Source: Conchocele bisecta (taxonomy: Eukaryota; Mollusca; Bivalvia; Lucinida; Thyasiridae). From it: a DNA stretch of 64,000 nucleotides. Shown here one piece after another: positions 1-9,761 of this stretch; within the stretch, counting starts at the first letter, position 1; every line of letters begins with the position of its first letter. A model generated the notes under the pieces. It had not been told where the DNA came from and searched no databases. It saw nothing but the letters and a program-made list of their open reading frames with translations. Both the position numbers and the translations under genes were made by a program. The stretch is from the NCBI GenBank assembly GCA_029237695.1, contig CM055265.1:81152447-81216446 (forward strand), in the 5' to 3' direction.

Positions 1-155
1 CTTGCAAAAAGTGCAGATCCTGATGAGACGGCTCGTCACGAGCCGGCTCATCTGGATATGTACTATTTGCCAATACCACTATACAGGGACCCATTTCACT
101 AAACTTTGTAAACAATATCACTCACTATACAGGTCTGTAGTGTTGAAAGGGATAA
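1..155 (+). mobile_element. T2 TTAA-MITE, right part, interrupted
   Basis: The window opens inside a T2 copy: the central palindrome around GGCTCGTCACGAGCCGGCTC, then the right end TGTTGAAAGGGATAA (a degraded GGGTTAA). Between them, at about 88-115, sits the start of an FB2 element (CCCATTTCACTAAACTTTG). The T2 copy near 57480 is entered by FB2 at the same internal position. Confidence 0.7.
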
Positions 156-936
156 ATGTGAATATCTTCCATATCCCAAGTTCATTTAAATCCCAGAATT
201 AGCTACAAGTCTGGCACGATGCCTTCCTATACAAATATGTGAATGTATTTTTTTTCAAGATTCCATAAAACTAGATTCTACTTTCCTAATATTCATATTG
301 TATTAATCAATTTTCCTACAGATCACCCTTCTGGAAAATGCGGCAATTCACGTTCGTTTCGTCAACCCCGCACAGAAATGCGAGCCCAGCGTACGACAAT
401 AAACTCAATATAGCATCTACACAGTTCAAGACAGAATAAAATACACAGATCTTGTGTTTATGCCAAGTTGCAAGTTACACATGTCGTATCCGTTTTACGA
501 TGAAAAAAGTACAATCATGCTTTAAGCTGTTGGTATAGAGTTATAGTGGCTTCTTCAAGATATGCTCTATATAGAGCTGGTGATGAGAAATCTTTAATTA
601 AATTAAGCTGCCATCTTGGTGGCTGTCAAGACGTTTTAATTTCTTCATCAGCTCGGATGCATATTTCCATCAATAGCTGCCTTCATATTAATAGACTTTG
701 ATATGATTATATTTGATGGATTAGCAGCCATGTTGTATGCAATTAATACTCTACAGAGAAAGTAGGACACCGCGGAGCGGAGCTGTTAAGAATTGTACTT
801 GAGTGCTCGATCATATAGCTTTTTATGGGAAACTCTAATATACATGTCTTACAAGTACAGGTTGGAAATGATGTACATAACAATTGAATACTAGACAAAT
901 AAAACGTGAATTGCTGCGAGATAATGATGGGTAATT
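156..936. other. No gene seen; small foldback
   Basis: AT-rich sequence without a frame or repeat that I recognise, apart from an imperfect inverted repeat at about 568-655 (arms near AGCTGGTGATGAGAAAT and ATTTCTTCATCAGCT). Confidence 0.4.
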
Positions 937-1146
937 GTGGCTGTGACTGCAGAAATGTGGCTTATGGGATTTGTGACCAGTGAGGCTCCTGATCAAATAG
1001 CAAACTCCTATAGCATGATAAGATCTATAGAAGCATGACCTGTGTTTCATTGATGGAATGGCAAACAGTATAGATCTGGGCTGATTCAGGATCTACATTG
1101 GTCACAAAGCCTATAAGCCCCATTTCTGGAGTCACAGGCACAGTTG
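937..1146. mobile_element. FB1 foldback element, near full length
   Basis: Starts TGTGGCTGTGACTG and ends with the imperfect inverse, CCCATTTCTGGAGTCACAG. The interior carries the family landmarks: GGGATTTGTGACCAGTG, CTCCTGATCAAATAGCA, GAAGCATG, TTCATTGATGGAATGGC and a second GATC-centred arm. The element folds on itself over almost its whole length. No coding capacity. Confidence 0.7.
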
Positions 1147-1189
1147 TGTCTAGTCGTGTTTTATTGTACACCATTACAGTTTGTAAGTA

Positions 1190-1301
1190 CAGTCAAACCT
1201 GTGTTAAAGGCCACCTCTAAATAGTTATTACCTTTCTGTAGCAGCAACAAAGGCCAGGTTTTTCTCTTCCCATGGCTGGCTTTTATTCACAGGTTTGACT
1301 G
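1190..1301. mobile_element. 112-bp TA-target MITE
   Basis: Termini CAGTCAAACCTGTG and CACAGGTTTGACTG are perfect inverted repeats of 14 bp and are flanked by TA on both sides (1188-1189 and 1302-1303). CAGT ends with a TA duplication fit Tc1/mariner-pogo non-autonomous elements. The assignment rests on the ends only. Confidence 0.65.
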
Positions 1302-1320
1302 TATCAAAATTTTCCACGAT

Positions 1321-1391
1321 GGAGATGCTTTAGATGGGATGGTCAAAATGAGTGTAACACTCATTTTGACCATCCCGTCTAAAGCATCTCC
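1321..1391. repeat. Near-perfect 34-bp hairpin
   Basis: Left arm 1321-1354 (begins GGAGATGCTTTAGATGGGAT) and right arm 1358-1391 pair with one mismatch across a 3-nt loop. No target duplication is evident. It lies 19 bp after the TA MITE. Confidence 0.8.
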
Positions 1392-1950
1392 ATCACCATC
1401 TAAACCATGCACTAACAACACAAAAGTCGCTGAATACGACAATCCGGAAACTATACAGTGCAAGCCGGGGTTTATTGCACATGTCCATTGGTGTTATGCA
1501 CTACACTGGTCCAAACACATGTTTCATTCATTTCTATCACCCAATCAAATCCCCATTTTGTTGTTTGCAAATGTTTGACAACAGGTTTTCCTGTTTTCTG
1601 GTTAACTTATCCAATCCAATGAAAATGCTGTTTTTCATGATGTAGTGTTGCTCTAAAACGAGAGCAAAACGTGGGTCAAACTAAAACGCCACGTGTAAAC
1701 TCAAAATAAATATGCAAGCGTTACTGTAAACTTGGTATCAAAAGACACTAGCATGGTATTCAATCTATCAGGAAATGTTTATCCTAAGATATGCAGATGT
1801 AAAAAGGAATGCAAACATGTTTAAATTAAGTCCTCCTCACAATGACATAATTTGGTAACCGTTAATGTCATGTGATGTCGTTGAACCAATGAAACAGCAG
1901 CAGAAGTAATTTTCATATTGTTTAGCGGGAAAAAAATCTATAACATCGAA
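1392..1950. other. Unassigned; FB5 end fragment
   Basis: No supported gene. At about 1733-1775 there is a fragment of an FB5 end (TATCAAAAGACACTAG followed by ATCAGG). The rest is AT-rich and unrecognised. Confidence 0.4.
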
Positions 1951-2039
1951 AAGTCTGAAAATCATTTTGTGACGATTGGATTGGTTTCAAAATTAGTGTA
2001 TCAAAATAAATTCCAGTAACATAGGGGTGAAAGGGTTAA
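1951..2039 (-). mobile_element. T2 fragment, terminal 89 bp
   Basis: Carries the T2 outer arm on the minus strand: TTTTGTGACGATTGGATTGG, a degraded ATTCCAGTAACATAGGGGTG and the terminal AAAGGGTTAA. The central palindrome and other half are missing. Confidence 0.7.
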
Positions 2040-2172
2040 AATGTGTGTGTTTACTGATCTGCATTGGTACTGTTTCGCTACTATTTCAAATGTGCGTACC
2101 ATATTTATTCTAATAAACACCTGTAGCGTGATGTAACTTTATGTACCCTGAAGAAATTCCTGTGTACATATA

Positions 2173-2325
2173 GTTTCCACCCTGTCAAACTGTCTATTTG
2201 TCTATCCGTCTGTCTGTCCAAAATGTGCTGTGAAATTTTCAGCTACCTACCCTCTTTGTTACCGTAGGTCGCGTTGACTTGAAACTTCATATACTTTTCA
2301 TCAGCCATATATTTTTTGTATTTTG
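2173..2325 (+). repeat. HT5 unit (CCACCCTGTC family)
   Basis: Begins with CCACCCTGTC and a TCTATCCGTCTGTCTGTCC microsatellite stretch, followed by GTTGACTTGAAACTTCATAT and CATCAGCCATAT. Related units lie at 3118-3400 (minus), 23486-23855, 45905-46130 and 48818-49000. A few bases upstream, at about 2096-2125, is half of a CCGTATTTATTC-type terminus. Confidence 0.5.
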
Positions 2326-2335
2326 TATGAGGGAG

Positions 2336-2780
2336 CTTTTCGGCCGTGACCTAGTGGATATGGCATTGGACTTCAATACCGGAGGTTGTCAGTTCAATCC
2401 TCACACTAGGCGTGAAAAATATGTATAGTACCGATATTTGCATACCACTGGTCTTTCGGATGAGACTTTAAACTGTGGTCCCCCGTCTCTATATATAAGT
2501 TTAGCACTTTCAACACCACGGGCCGGTATTGGCAAAAAGTGTAGATCCAGATGAGCCGGCTCGGACGAGCCGTCTCATCAGGATCTGCACTTTTTGCAAG
2601 TAATTTACTTATTTTTGAGAACAAAAACACCTCCCTTTTCATAAATGGACTAGTCTAAAAATCATTTTGTGATGATTGGATTGGTTTCAAAATTGACATA
2701 TCAAAATCCATTCCAGTTACTTAGGGGTGAAAGGGTTAAACCCATTCACTCACTCATACACTCACTCTCTCCCCACCATG
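2336..2780 (+). mobile_element. SINE-a, split by a T2 insertion
   Basis: The head at 2344-2410 has tRNA-like internal promoter spacing (A-box-like GTGGATATGGCATTGGAC, B-box-like GGTTGTCAGTTCAATCC). The body shares ACTGGTCTTTCGGATGAGAC with the copies at 32108 and 38200. The expected tail (GTTAAACCCATTCACTCACT) resumes at about 2735, directly after the right end of the T2 copy, so T2 appears to have used the TTAA of the SINE tail. About 20 bp of body are missing at the left junction. Confidence 0.65.
2500..2739 (-). mobile_element. T2 TTAA-MITE, near full length
   Basis: In reverse orientation: degraded left end TTAGCACTTTCAACACC, palindrome AGATGAGCCGGCTCGGACGA, the conserved AAAAACACCTCCCTTTTCAT, and right end GGGGTGAAAGGGTTAA. 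About 240 bp, non-coding. Confidence 0.8.
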
Positions 2781-2785
2781 CATGT

Positions 2786-3010
2786 TTAACCCTTACACCG
2801 CTATCTTAGTTTTTTGTCGGCTGCTGTTTATTTTCTATTTTCCATTTTTATCATCAAAAACATGCTTTGACAGCACTTTAGAATAATTTACAACATGCTT
2901 TGACAGCACTTCAGAATCATTTCCATTTCCAATGTTTTTATTGATAAATAAGGCAAGATATAAAAGCAACAGCAGACGACAATTGTTGTGAGTAGCGGTC
3001 TAAGGGTTAA
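2786..3010 (-). mobile_element. T1 TTAA-MITE
   Basis: Bounded by TTAACCCTTACACCGCTATC and TAAGGGTTAA. The interior shows CTGCTGTTTATTTTC, duplicated GCTTTGACAGCACTT segments and the inverse AGCAGACGACAATTGTTGTG. It is the long T1 form, in which part of the palindrome arm is repeated (AATTTACAACATGCTTTGAC), but the second half of the hairpin is reduced. Confidence 0.8.
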
Positions 3011-3039
3011 CATTTGGACTTGTGTCACGTGTAAAATTA

Positions 3040-3117
3040 TATCATTGGGACTGTGACTGGATAAAGGGGGCTTATGTGATTTGTGACCAATGTAGCTCCT
3101 GATCAGACATGGGTGTA
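3040..3117. mobile_element. FB1 left fragment
   Basis: Contains GACTGTGACTGGATAAAGGG, GTGATTTGTGACCAATGTAG and CTCCTGATCAGAC, the left third of FB1. It runs into an HT5 unit. Confidence 0.6.
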
Positions 3118-3400
3118 CTCTAGAATGAAAGTATGGACAATGACAAATAAGTATATGAAGCTTTAAGCCCATCAGACTTACGGTATCTGAGGTACTCGGT
3201 AGCCAAACACTTGAACGCAAAACTTGAATGCAAATTTCTAAGTCCACCTGGTTGGGGTATAGAATGAAAATATGGATGATGGCAAATAAGCTGAAGTTTC
3301 AAGTCCCTGTGACTTTCGCTAACATAGATAGTCGGTAGTCAAAAACTTTAAAATCAATTCTCGGACAGATGATCAGACGGACAGGGTGGCAGATATAGGC
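3118..3400 (-). repeat. HT5 tandem units, reverse
   Basis: On the minus strand it reads CCACCCTGTCCGTCTGATCA, then GGGACTTGAAACTTCAGC and ATCCATATTTTCATTCTATA. The segment TAGAATGAAARTATGGA recurs at about 3121 and 3261, so roughly 1.7 units of about 140 bp are present. Confidence 0.55.
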
Positions 3401-3717
3401 AATCCGAAATTTGTTTGGGGGTAAATAAAGAAGCAAACCATTGTAAACTGTGCCGCTAACCTGTAACATCACGGGAGGTTTGTCACTTATGTGTTGATGT
3501 ATCTCCCACCTCCTCGTCCCCCGAACTAATCATGGTGTAAAGTTCATTAGAGCTTAAGAATCTTTGTAAATTAGACGACGGCTGGAAATAGAAGCGCAAA
3601 AAAACGGGTCCTGAACTTGACAAGAGTATCTAATTAGCTTCTCTGGCTTTTTGATGGCCAAACTCCGTAGGGACTTCCAATCAAATATGTGGCGCGTTGT
3701 AACAAAATCATGATTGT
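3401..3717. other. Low-repeat stretch
   Basis: No frame or repeat recognised. Contains TAATTAGCTTC and other TAAT motifs, without further support for function. Confidence 0.3.
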
Positions 3718-3732
3718 TGCCTTTGTGACCAG

Positions 3733-3797
3733 TGTAGTCCCTGATCAGCCTGTGCGGGTATCCGCAGGTATCTGTGCGGATCAGGGACTACGCTGGT
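3733..3797. mobile_element. FB1 half-element hairpin
   Basis: CCAGTGTAGTCCCTGATCAG pairs with GATCAGGGACTACGCTGG around a degenerate GC-rich loop. This is only the GATC-centred arm of FB1. Confidence 0.65.
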
Positions 3798-3812
3798 TGT
3801 TGTTTTGTGTTC

Positions 3813-3882
3813 ATGATGCTGATAATGAACAGTTTAGATAAAGTGGCTACGTGGGTGTGCTTTTTCATGCTGTTCTGTACTG
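3813..3882 (+). CDS. Possible signal-peptide first exon (weak)
   Basis: A frame opening MMLIMNSLDKVATWVCFF and continuing MLFCTG gives a short polar start, a hydrophobic core and a Cys/Thr/Gly exit, as in a secretory leader. It is followed at once by the donor-like CTG/GTAAGC at 3883. That combination is typical of a leader exon. No promoter, 5' UTR or next exon can be shown, the frame upstream runs into an FB1 relic, and chance is a real alternative. Confidence 0.15.
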
Positions 3883-4496
3883 GTAAGCGATGCAATAAGC
3901 CATTTTTGTGTCGGTTCGTCATCAATATGATTGGATGTCGGAAATCACAAGGTGATAGGGTCTATTGTTGCTGCGATTCCCGATTGTGTGTGCAATCAGT
4001 TTCGTACAAGACAACGATCAAATCAAAGCCAGTTCGGGGCTTTCTTTAAAATCACGAATAGCCATCAGACTTCAAAATGAGTTTATTTTGCAGATTTCTG
4101 TTCTGTTCGTTAGTGCATTTAACGGAAAACTCCTTCGAGACTAAAGTCAGGAAATATATGCTAAAAGCCATAATTAGGTTTGGGGGGCTGATCTCGTGCA
4201 GAAAAAACTGTCGTGATTGATCAGGCATAATTACCGCGATAAGAAACGTAATGAAGATACAAGACGATAGTGGATGCAGGCGGAATAACAAAAGGTTGAT
4301 TTTCGTTTGTCCGTTAATGATGTCCAACGCGATTGCTAGAGGCGAGCATTCTGAAGTAATTCTCACTGTATATGTTCTGTATTGGAGTGGACACCACTTG
4401 AATTGGCTCTAGCGTATAAACACCACGGTCTCAAATTGTAAAACTGTTCAGAACAGTCCAGTGTTGTGCTCAAAATGAAACTACAGTAGAACATGT
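3883..4496. other. Unassigned; one 104-codon minus frame
   Basis: A minus-strand frame at 4052-4366 has two hydrophobic stretches, but I recognise no domain and it has no supporting context. The rest is AT-rich, not obviously repetitive DNA. Confidence 0.25.
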
Positions 4497-4662
4497 TTAA
4501 CCCTTAGACTGCTACACACAACAATTGTCGTCTGCTGTTGCTTTTATATCTTGCCTTATTTCTCAAAGCATGTTGTAAATTATTCTAAAGTGCTGTCAAA
4601 GCATGTTTTGGATGATAAAAATGGCAGACAACAAAAAATTAAGATAGCGGTGTAAGGGTTAA
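4497..4662 (+). mobile_element. T1, internally deleted
   Basis: TTAACCCTTAGACTGCTACA to GCGGTGTAAGGGTTAA, about 166 bp. The first hairpin arm is missing: sequence jumps from TTGCCTTATTTCTC to AAAGCATGTTGTAAATTATT. Confidence 0.8.
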
Positions 4663-4769
4663 CTTGACAACCTGGAGACCCCATTGCGTTTAATTTAGAT
4701 GGGTTTCACTATAATTTATTTCATTGTCGTGTCCGTTCAAGATTGAAATTTACAAAAGTTATGCTTAAT

Positions 4770-4935
4770 TACAGTGGAACCTCTCTAGACCTCTCTTTAG
4801 AGGTTTCACTGCAGTGTACAGCGAAATCCCTCTGGCTGTGACAGGATATTTGGTGCTTATGGATCAGTGTAGAGACAGATCTGCCTGCACATCTGTCATG
4901 TCTAATCAAGGTCTACACAGTTCACTGTGTGTTGT
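4770..4935. mobile_element. TA1 hairpin end plus degraded FB1
   Basis: ACAGTGGAACCTCTCTAGAC and AGAGGTTTCACTGCAGTGTA form a 50-bp solo TA1 terminal hairpin. Right after it, GGCTGTGACAGGATATTTGG to GGTCTACACAGTTCAC is a worn FB1 copy. Confidence 0.5.
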
Positions 4936-5061
4936 TCCGTCATAACCCATGTCATAATGTTTCTCACAAATGATGTTCTAATTGATCAGGAGTGCGTGAT
5001 TGACTGGAAAAAACATGTACCGTATTGTTTATCTGTCTAGGACCTGTACATGTTTTTTATA

Positions 5062-6600
5062 ACCCCCGCAACGAGTTGTGGGGGGGGTATACTGGAGTCA
5101 GGTTGTCCGTGCGTCCGTGCATCCATGCGTCCGTGCGTCCGTAAACTTAACATCAGAGAAATATTGTTATAACTTCTATTTCCTTCATCTAAAATGCTTA
5201 ATATTTCACACATGCATTCCTGTAAGGCTCTACTACCATGCTGTGCCAAATCCACGACCGTCCAACCCCCGCTGATCCCAAGGTCAAGGTCAAAGTCTCT
5301 ACAAAACTTAACATCAGAGAAATATTGTTATAACTTCTATTTCCTTCATCTAAAATGCTTCATATTTCACACATGCATTCCTGTAAGGCTCTACTACCAT
5401 GCTGTGCCAAATCCATGACCGTCCAACCCCCACTGATCCCAAGGTCAAGGTCAAATACTTAGTCTCTTTACAAAACTTAAACATCAGTGAAATATTGATT
5501 TATAAATTTCTATTTAGTTTATCTAAAGTGCTTTAATAGTTCACACTTGCAATCCTGTAAGCTTCTACTACATGCTGTGCCAAATCACGACGAACTGTCC
5601 AACCCCGCTGATTCATGGTCAAGGTCAAATACTTTGTCTCTTTACAAAAACTTAACCTCAGAGAAATATTGTTATAACTTCTATTTCCTTCATCTAAAAT
5701 ACTTCAGATTTTCACACCATGCATTCCAGTAAGGCTTCTACCATGCTGTGCCAAATCCACGACCGTCCAACCCCAGCAGATCCCAAGGTCAAGGTCAAAT
5801 ACTTAGTCTCTTTACAAAACTTAACATCAGAGAAATATTGTTAGAACTTCTATTCCCTTCATCTAAAATGCTAAATATTTCACACATGCATTCCTGTAAG
5901 GCTCTACTATCATGCTGTGCCAAATCCATGACCGTCCAACCCCCGCTGATACCAAGGTCAAGGTCAAATACTTAGTCTCTTTACAAAACTTAACATCAGA
6001 GAAATATTGTTCTAACTTCTATTTCCTTCATCTAAGATGCTAAATATTTCAACTAAATTGTTCAACTTCCAAACCCCGCTGATCCCATGGTCAAGGTCAA
6101 ATACTTAGTCTCTGTTTACGAAACTTAACATTAGAGAAATATTGTTATAACTTCTATTTCCTTCATCTAAGATGCTAAATATTTCACACATGCATTCCTG
6201 TAAGGCTCTACTACCATGCTGTGCCAAATCCACGAACGTCCAACCCCCGCTGATCCCAAGGTCAAGGTCAAATACATGGTCTCTTTACAAAACTTAACAT
6301 CAGAGAAATATGTTATAACTTCATCTAAAATTCTTAATATTTCATGCATGCATTCCTCTAAGGCTCTACTATCATGCTGTGACATATCCCCGCTGATCCC
6401 AAGGTCATGATCACATACTTAGTCTCTTTACAAAACTTAACATCAGAGAAATCGGTTATAACTGCTATTTCCTTGCTCGGATCTGCTTCACATTCACGTT
6501 CGTTCCGCCCCCGCTAAGCCCAGAGTCAAGGTCACAAGCCCACACACTTAGAAAACTTTTACATATTTAGGGGTACCTGGGCCCACGCGGGGGTATTCCG
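5062..6600 (+). mobile_element. HT2 hairpin/tandem-unit element, copy 1
   Basis: Order: a 5' hairpin (CCCCCGCAACGAGTTGTGGG), then TATACTGGAGTCAGGTTGTCC, a GTCCGTGCGTCC microsatellite, about nine tandem monomers, and a distinct 3' segment (GGGTACCTGGGCCCACGCGG ... CAATCTAGTTCC). The order hairpin, microsatellite, ~160-bp monomers matches bivalve pearl/HINE-type non-autonomous Helitron-like elements. That class assignment is inference. No Rep/helicase frame is present. Confidence 0.6.
5144..6560 (+). repeat. ~169-bp tandem array, nine monomers
   Basis: The landmark AACTTAACATCAGAGAAATA (or a close variant) recurs at 5144, 5305, 5474, 5649, 5819, 5987, 6122, 6291 and 6434. Typical spacing is 161-175, with two shortened monomers of 135 and 143. 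Each unit also has TTTCACACATGCATTCC and GATCCCAAGGTCAAGGTCA. Homogeneous in the middle, degenerate at both ends. Confidence 0.9.
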
Positions 6601-6839
6601 TAAGCCTCGCTTACTGACCAATCTAGTTCCAGTCAATCTTGCACGTGTAATTATGGGCAGTCTGTGACAATTTTCTTTTTTTTTGCGTTTTAATTGAGAG
6701 GAGACACAAGACAAGAGAATGTACAATGAAACAATTTCAAATTGAACATACTGAACGTTTGGTGTTCAGACGGTTACCTGTAAACTGTATCAACACTTTC
6801 TTACTCCTGCTCAAAATCAAAATTCATAAGTTCAATTAT

Positions 6840-7087
6840 TTAACCTTTACACCGCTATCTTAATCTTTTGTCGTCTGCTGTTTATTTTCTATTTTCCATT
6901 TTTATCATCAAAAACATGCTTTGACAGCACTTTAGAATAATTTACAACATGCTTTGACAGCACTTTAGAATCATTTCCATTGGAAATGATTCTGTAGTGC
7001 TGTCAAACCATGTTTTTATCGAGAAATAAGGCAAGATATAAAAGCAACAGCAGACGACAAGTGTTGTGTGTAGAGGTCTAAGGGCTA
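6840..7087 (-). mobile_element. T1, long form
   Basis: TTAACCTTTACACCGCTATC to TAGAGGTCTAAGGGCTA. Carries the duplicated GCTTTGACAGCACTTTAGAA arm and a central TTTCCATTGGAAATGATTCT turn. Both termini have point changes from TTAACCCTTA. Confidence 0.8.
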
Positions 7088-7129
7088 GAAGTTGTCTCAA
7101 TATGTAGAACTATGAATTAAAACACGTTC

Positions 7130-7235
7130 TTAACTCTTGCAATGCTGAATTAAATTTTGTTGATTTTCATATTCCCATTTTCGCATAAAAAAGCATGCTT
7201 TGACAGAACTTTTCTCGGTTCCTGCATTCTAAGAG
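7130..7235. mobile_element. T1 fragment
   Basis: TTAACTCTTGCAATGCTGAA, then AAGCATGCTTTGACAGAACT and the outer right end TCGGTTCCTGCATTCTAAGA. The centre is deleted. Confidence 0.6.
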
Positions 7236-8216
7236 TGAATTTATATGTATACCGATACTCAAAATGTGATTTTCTGAGGTGGAGCTGTGCTCAGAGTCAG
7301 CCAATCAGACTTCTTGATTGGGAGTTAACTTGAGAACATTCACTGAATATGTTTCTAATCATTTACCCTGATCGCAGGCAGTGGGTTGATGTCTGATAAG
7401 TTTCAAGTAGAAAAATCTGGGCCTGTTTACAAATATCGTGTATGAATAAGTGCTTCCACTATCTACAGTAAAATGACTAAGAAAAAAAGAGCGGAATTCA
7501 CATATCTGTTAATTACCTATGATAGGTATAAACTCGTCACAAATCAGCGGTGAGGCTTTCAGAAGCGATTACGAAGGGAGATAACTCGCGCTGATATTTG
7601 CCAGGTGACGGATGCATGCCGAGCCGGCAAAGCGTACAATGAATTACCCAGCATGTCCCTACAAAAATCGCCAGTTTTAATATTTATATTGCTGGGAAAT
7701 TGTTAATGCTCAGGATAATGAAATCTGCGGAGTTAATTCCGAAATGCTAAGAATAGTTAATGCACGTGATAAGAGATAGTCATGGTATAACAGAAGCAAG
7801 AGCAGTAGGAGAGATCAGATAACACGTGGAAGATCTAGCTACGTCGCCCGGAAAATTAATACACAAAAACTCCATGTCTGATTCCTTTCCGATCTCACTA
7901 ATGAATGCTGTTACAATTTCAACTGTTGCACTTTTGTTGGGTATGGTTTGAAAGTGCAGAATGCAGCTGTTATAGGTGCAGTGGAATCTCTCAATCTGAC
8001 ACCTTGAGAAATTCTCCGGGACTTTGGCCTTCAACAAGTATTCCTTTATTTTTACACGTTCGTTATGCAGGAGCATCGTAACAAAGATATTTTTTATTGG
8101 AATATTCATAGATCTGTGCATTTTCCGTATTGTTGACTTGAAGATGGATTTTCGGTTTTGTTTTTGTTGTTTGATAATATATCAGCCGATGCACCTATTT
8201 CGAAATATTTTTCTGC
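7236..8216. other. Low-repeat TAAT-rich block; weak minus ORF
   Basis: One of the longest stretches without a recognised repeat. Between about 7440 and 7780 it holds many homeodomain-type cores (TTAATTACC, GAATTACCC, GTTAATGC, GAGTTAATTCC) and a CACGTG-type E-box (GCACGTGATAA at about 7762). A minus-strand frame at 7780-8121 (113 codons, ends with a stop) has mixed composition without a domain I recognise. Regulatory DNA, an unrecognised exon and neutral sequence are all possible. Confidence 0.25.
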
Positions 8217-8240
8217 AATTTTTCTCATTTCTCATCAAAA

Positions 8241-8308
8241 GTTTATGTTGTTACCACTCAGTTGTGCCGTCTCAACGAAACGGTTCAACTGAGTGGTAAC
8301 AACATACA
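8241..8308. repeat. T4-type central hairpin
   Basis: GTTATGTTG-like arm TTACCACTCAGTTG pairs with CAACTGAGTGGTAACAACAT. The flank TTTCTCATTTCTCATCAAAA resembles the box that borders T1 and T4 hairpins. TTAA ends were not found, so this is probably an eroded relative of T4. Confidence 0.6.
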
Positions 8309-8452
8309 CTGTGGGTGTTTGGGGGTGAGGTGGGGTGGCACCCCTACCGTCACCAAATCAATCTTATGAGGCTTCCAATGCCACTGTCATACCCCGATAA
8401 ATTCCCTCAACAATGTTGTCATTTATTGCGACTGTGTGCATTCTCCAGGACA

Positions 8453-8575
8453 AATGTGGCTGTGACTGGAGAAATGGGACTTACGGTTTATGTGACCAGT
8501 GTAGTCCCAGATCAGCCTGCACATCCGTGCAGTCTTATCAGGGCCTGTACAGTTCACCATTCATTGGTCAGTGAG
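8453..8575. mobile_element. FB1 copy, partial
   Basis: ATGTGGCTGTGACTGGAGAA, GTGACCAGTGTAGTCCCAGA and TCAGCCTGCACATCCGTGCA, then GTTCACCATTCATTGGTCAG. It lacks the outer right arm. Confidence 0.65.
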
Positions 8576-8649
8576 GTAAGGCACTCTGAGGATGTGAGAT
8601 GAGTTTCAAGAAAATATTAAATAGGTTAATTTTGAAATTCAAGAAAACA

Positions 8650-8775
8650 AGTTGATATGTGTCTGTGACTGGAGATTTTGGACTTACGGTTTAGACAACC
8701 GGTGTAGCCCCATATCAGACTGCGCTTTTGCCTGCATTGTTCGCCATTCATCAGTCAATGAATAAGGATTAGAAA
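8650..8775. mobile_element. FB1 copy, degraded
   Basis: TGTGTCTGTGACTGGAGATT, CCGGTGTAGCCCCATATCAG and TTCGCCATTCATCAGTCAAT give the family order with many substitutions. Confidence 0.55.
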
Positions 8776-9109
8776 ACAAGCTCAATGTGAGCTAATGTGA
8801 ATTCTTCTCCTTAAGTAAGACATCAGTAAATTGTAATGTGGCAGGTTTGGTTAATTATTGAATAAGACGGACGTTGAGATCCCAGGCAGCATGCATCTCA
8901 AAGCATTGGCATTATCTTCTGTAGGTACTCGTTGACTAATAGACATTTGAAGTACTATTACTGACTATGTCGAACCGATCTGTCTGAGTCGTCTGCAGTG
9001 AATCGATTAGAGGCAATGATGAATTGTTGAACCCTTCGGAATACAAGGCTGTTTTCATTATCGCTTAAGTAATTATCGCTACCATAAATTAAGATTATTG
9101 AGAATAGGA
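8776..9109. other. Nothing recognised
   Basis: Single-copy-looking AT-rich sequence; no frame, palindrome or known repeat seen. Confidence 0.3.
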
Positions 9110-9205
9110 ATATAGAGTGTCAGCCTACAGGAGTGTGCTGTTTGATCTGGAGCTAAATTTGTCACAAATTCCATAAGCCACATTTCTCCAGTCATCACCA
9201 CAAAT
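9110..9205 (-). mobile_element. FB1 end fragment
   Basis: AGGAGTGTGCTGTTTGATCT, GTCACAAATTCCATAAGCCA and CATTTCTCCAGTCATCACCA are the outer right arm of FB1. Confidence 0.6.
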
Positions 9206-9231
9206 GAGACAAGCGAGTTAATTTTATACAT

Positions 9232-9413
9232 TAGAAGATGTGCAATTTTTCATAAAAAAAATATTTACAAAGACGTTGATATTTTCCATAAATGACGTCA
9301 AAAGTTGACAACATTTTCAGAGCAAATGCAGAATTCTGCATTTGCTCTGTAAATGTTGTCAACTTTCGACTTTCATGAAAAATCGCACATCATCTAAGGT
9401 ACAAAATCACTGA
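9232..9413. mobile_element. FB4 foldback element
   Basis: Outer ends TTAGAAGATGTGCAATTTTT and its inverse GCACATCATCTAAGGTAC. Inner arms AATGACGTCAAAAGTTGACA and TGTTGTCAACTTTCGACTTT flank a central palindrome, AGCAAATGCAGAATTCTGCA. About 182 bp, foldable over most of its length. Confidence 0.7.
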
Positions 9414-9676
9414 GTGTGATAGGACCACGGAAGCTTCTCTATACACATTCGCTAACTGCCTCAAAAATATCTGGCTGAATACGAATTATACATTAGTGCA
9501 TTGAATTTATGTCATATAAAGCATATTGAAAGTAAAAATAATGTCAAGTTGTCTTCCAATCAATCATGTCCTCCCTGACGTAAAATGGCAAAATAGTTAT
9601 TTATTGGAATAATCGTGCCGCCATTAGAGAAACACTTCTTTACGCCATTCGTAAACCACCAGATGTTATGGCTACG

Positions 9677-9761
9677 CTTTTAAGCAAGTTCGGTAAAATT
9701 TGAGATTTCTGGTCCTGATTTAGGACCAGAAATCTTAAATTTTACCGAACTTGCATAAAAA
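9677..9761. repeat. 41-bp-arm hairpin
   Basis: TTTTAAGCAAGTTCGGTAAA to GGTCCTGATT pairs with TAGGACCAGAAATC to TTACCGAACTTGCATAAAA with few mismatches. Isolated; no related copy seen in the window. Confidence 0.75.

Noticed and set aside
5144..6560. CRISPR-like regular repeats
   Set aside because: The 169-bp units are contiguous monomers with no unique spacers, and the context is a eukaryotic transposon.
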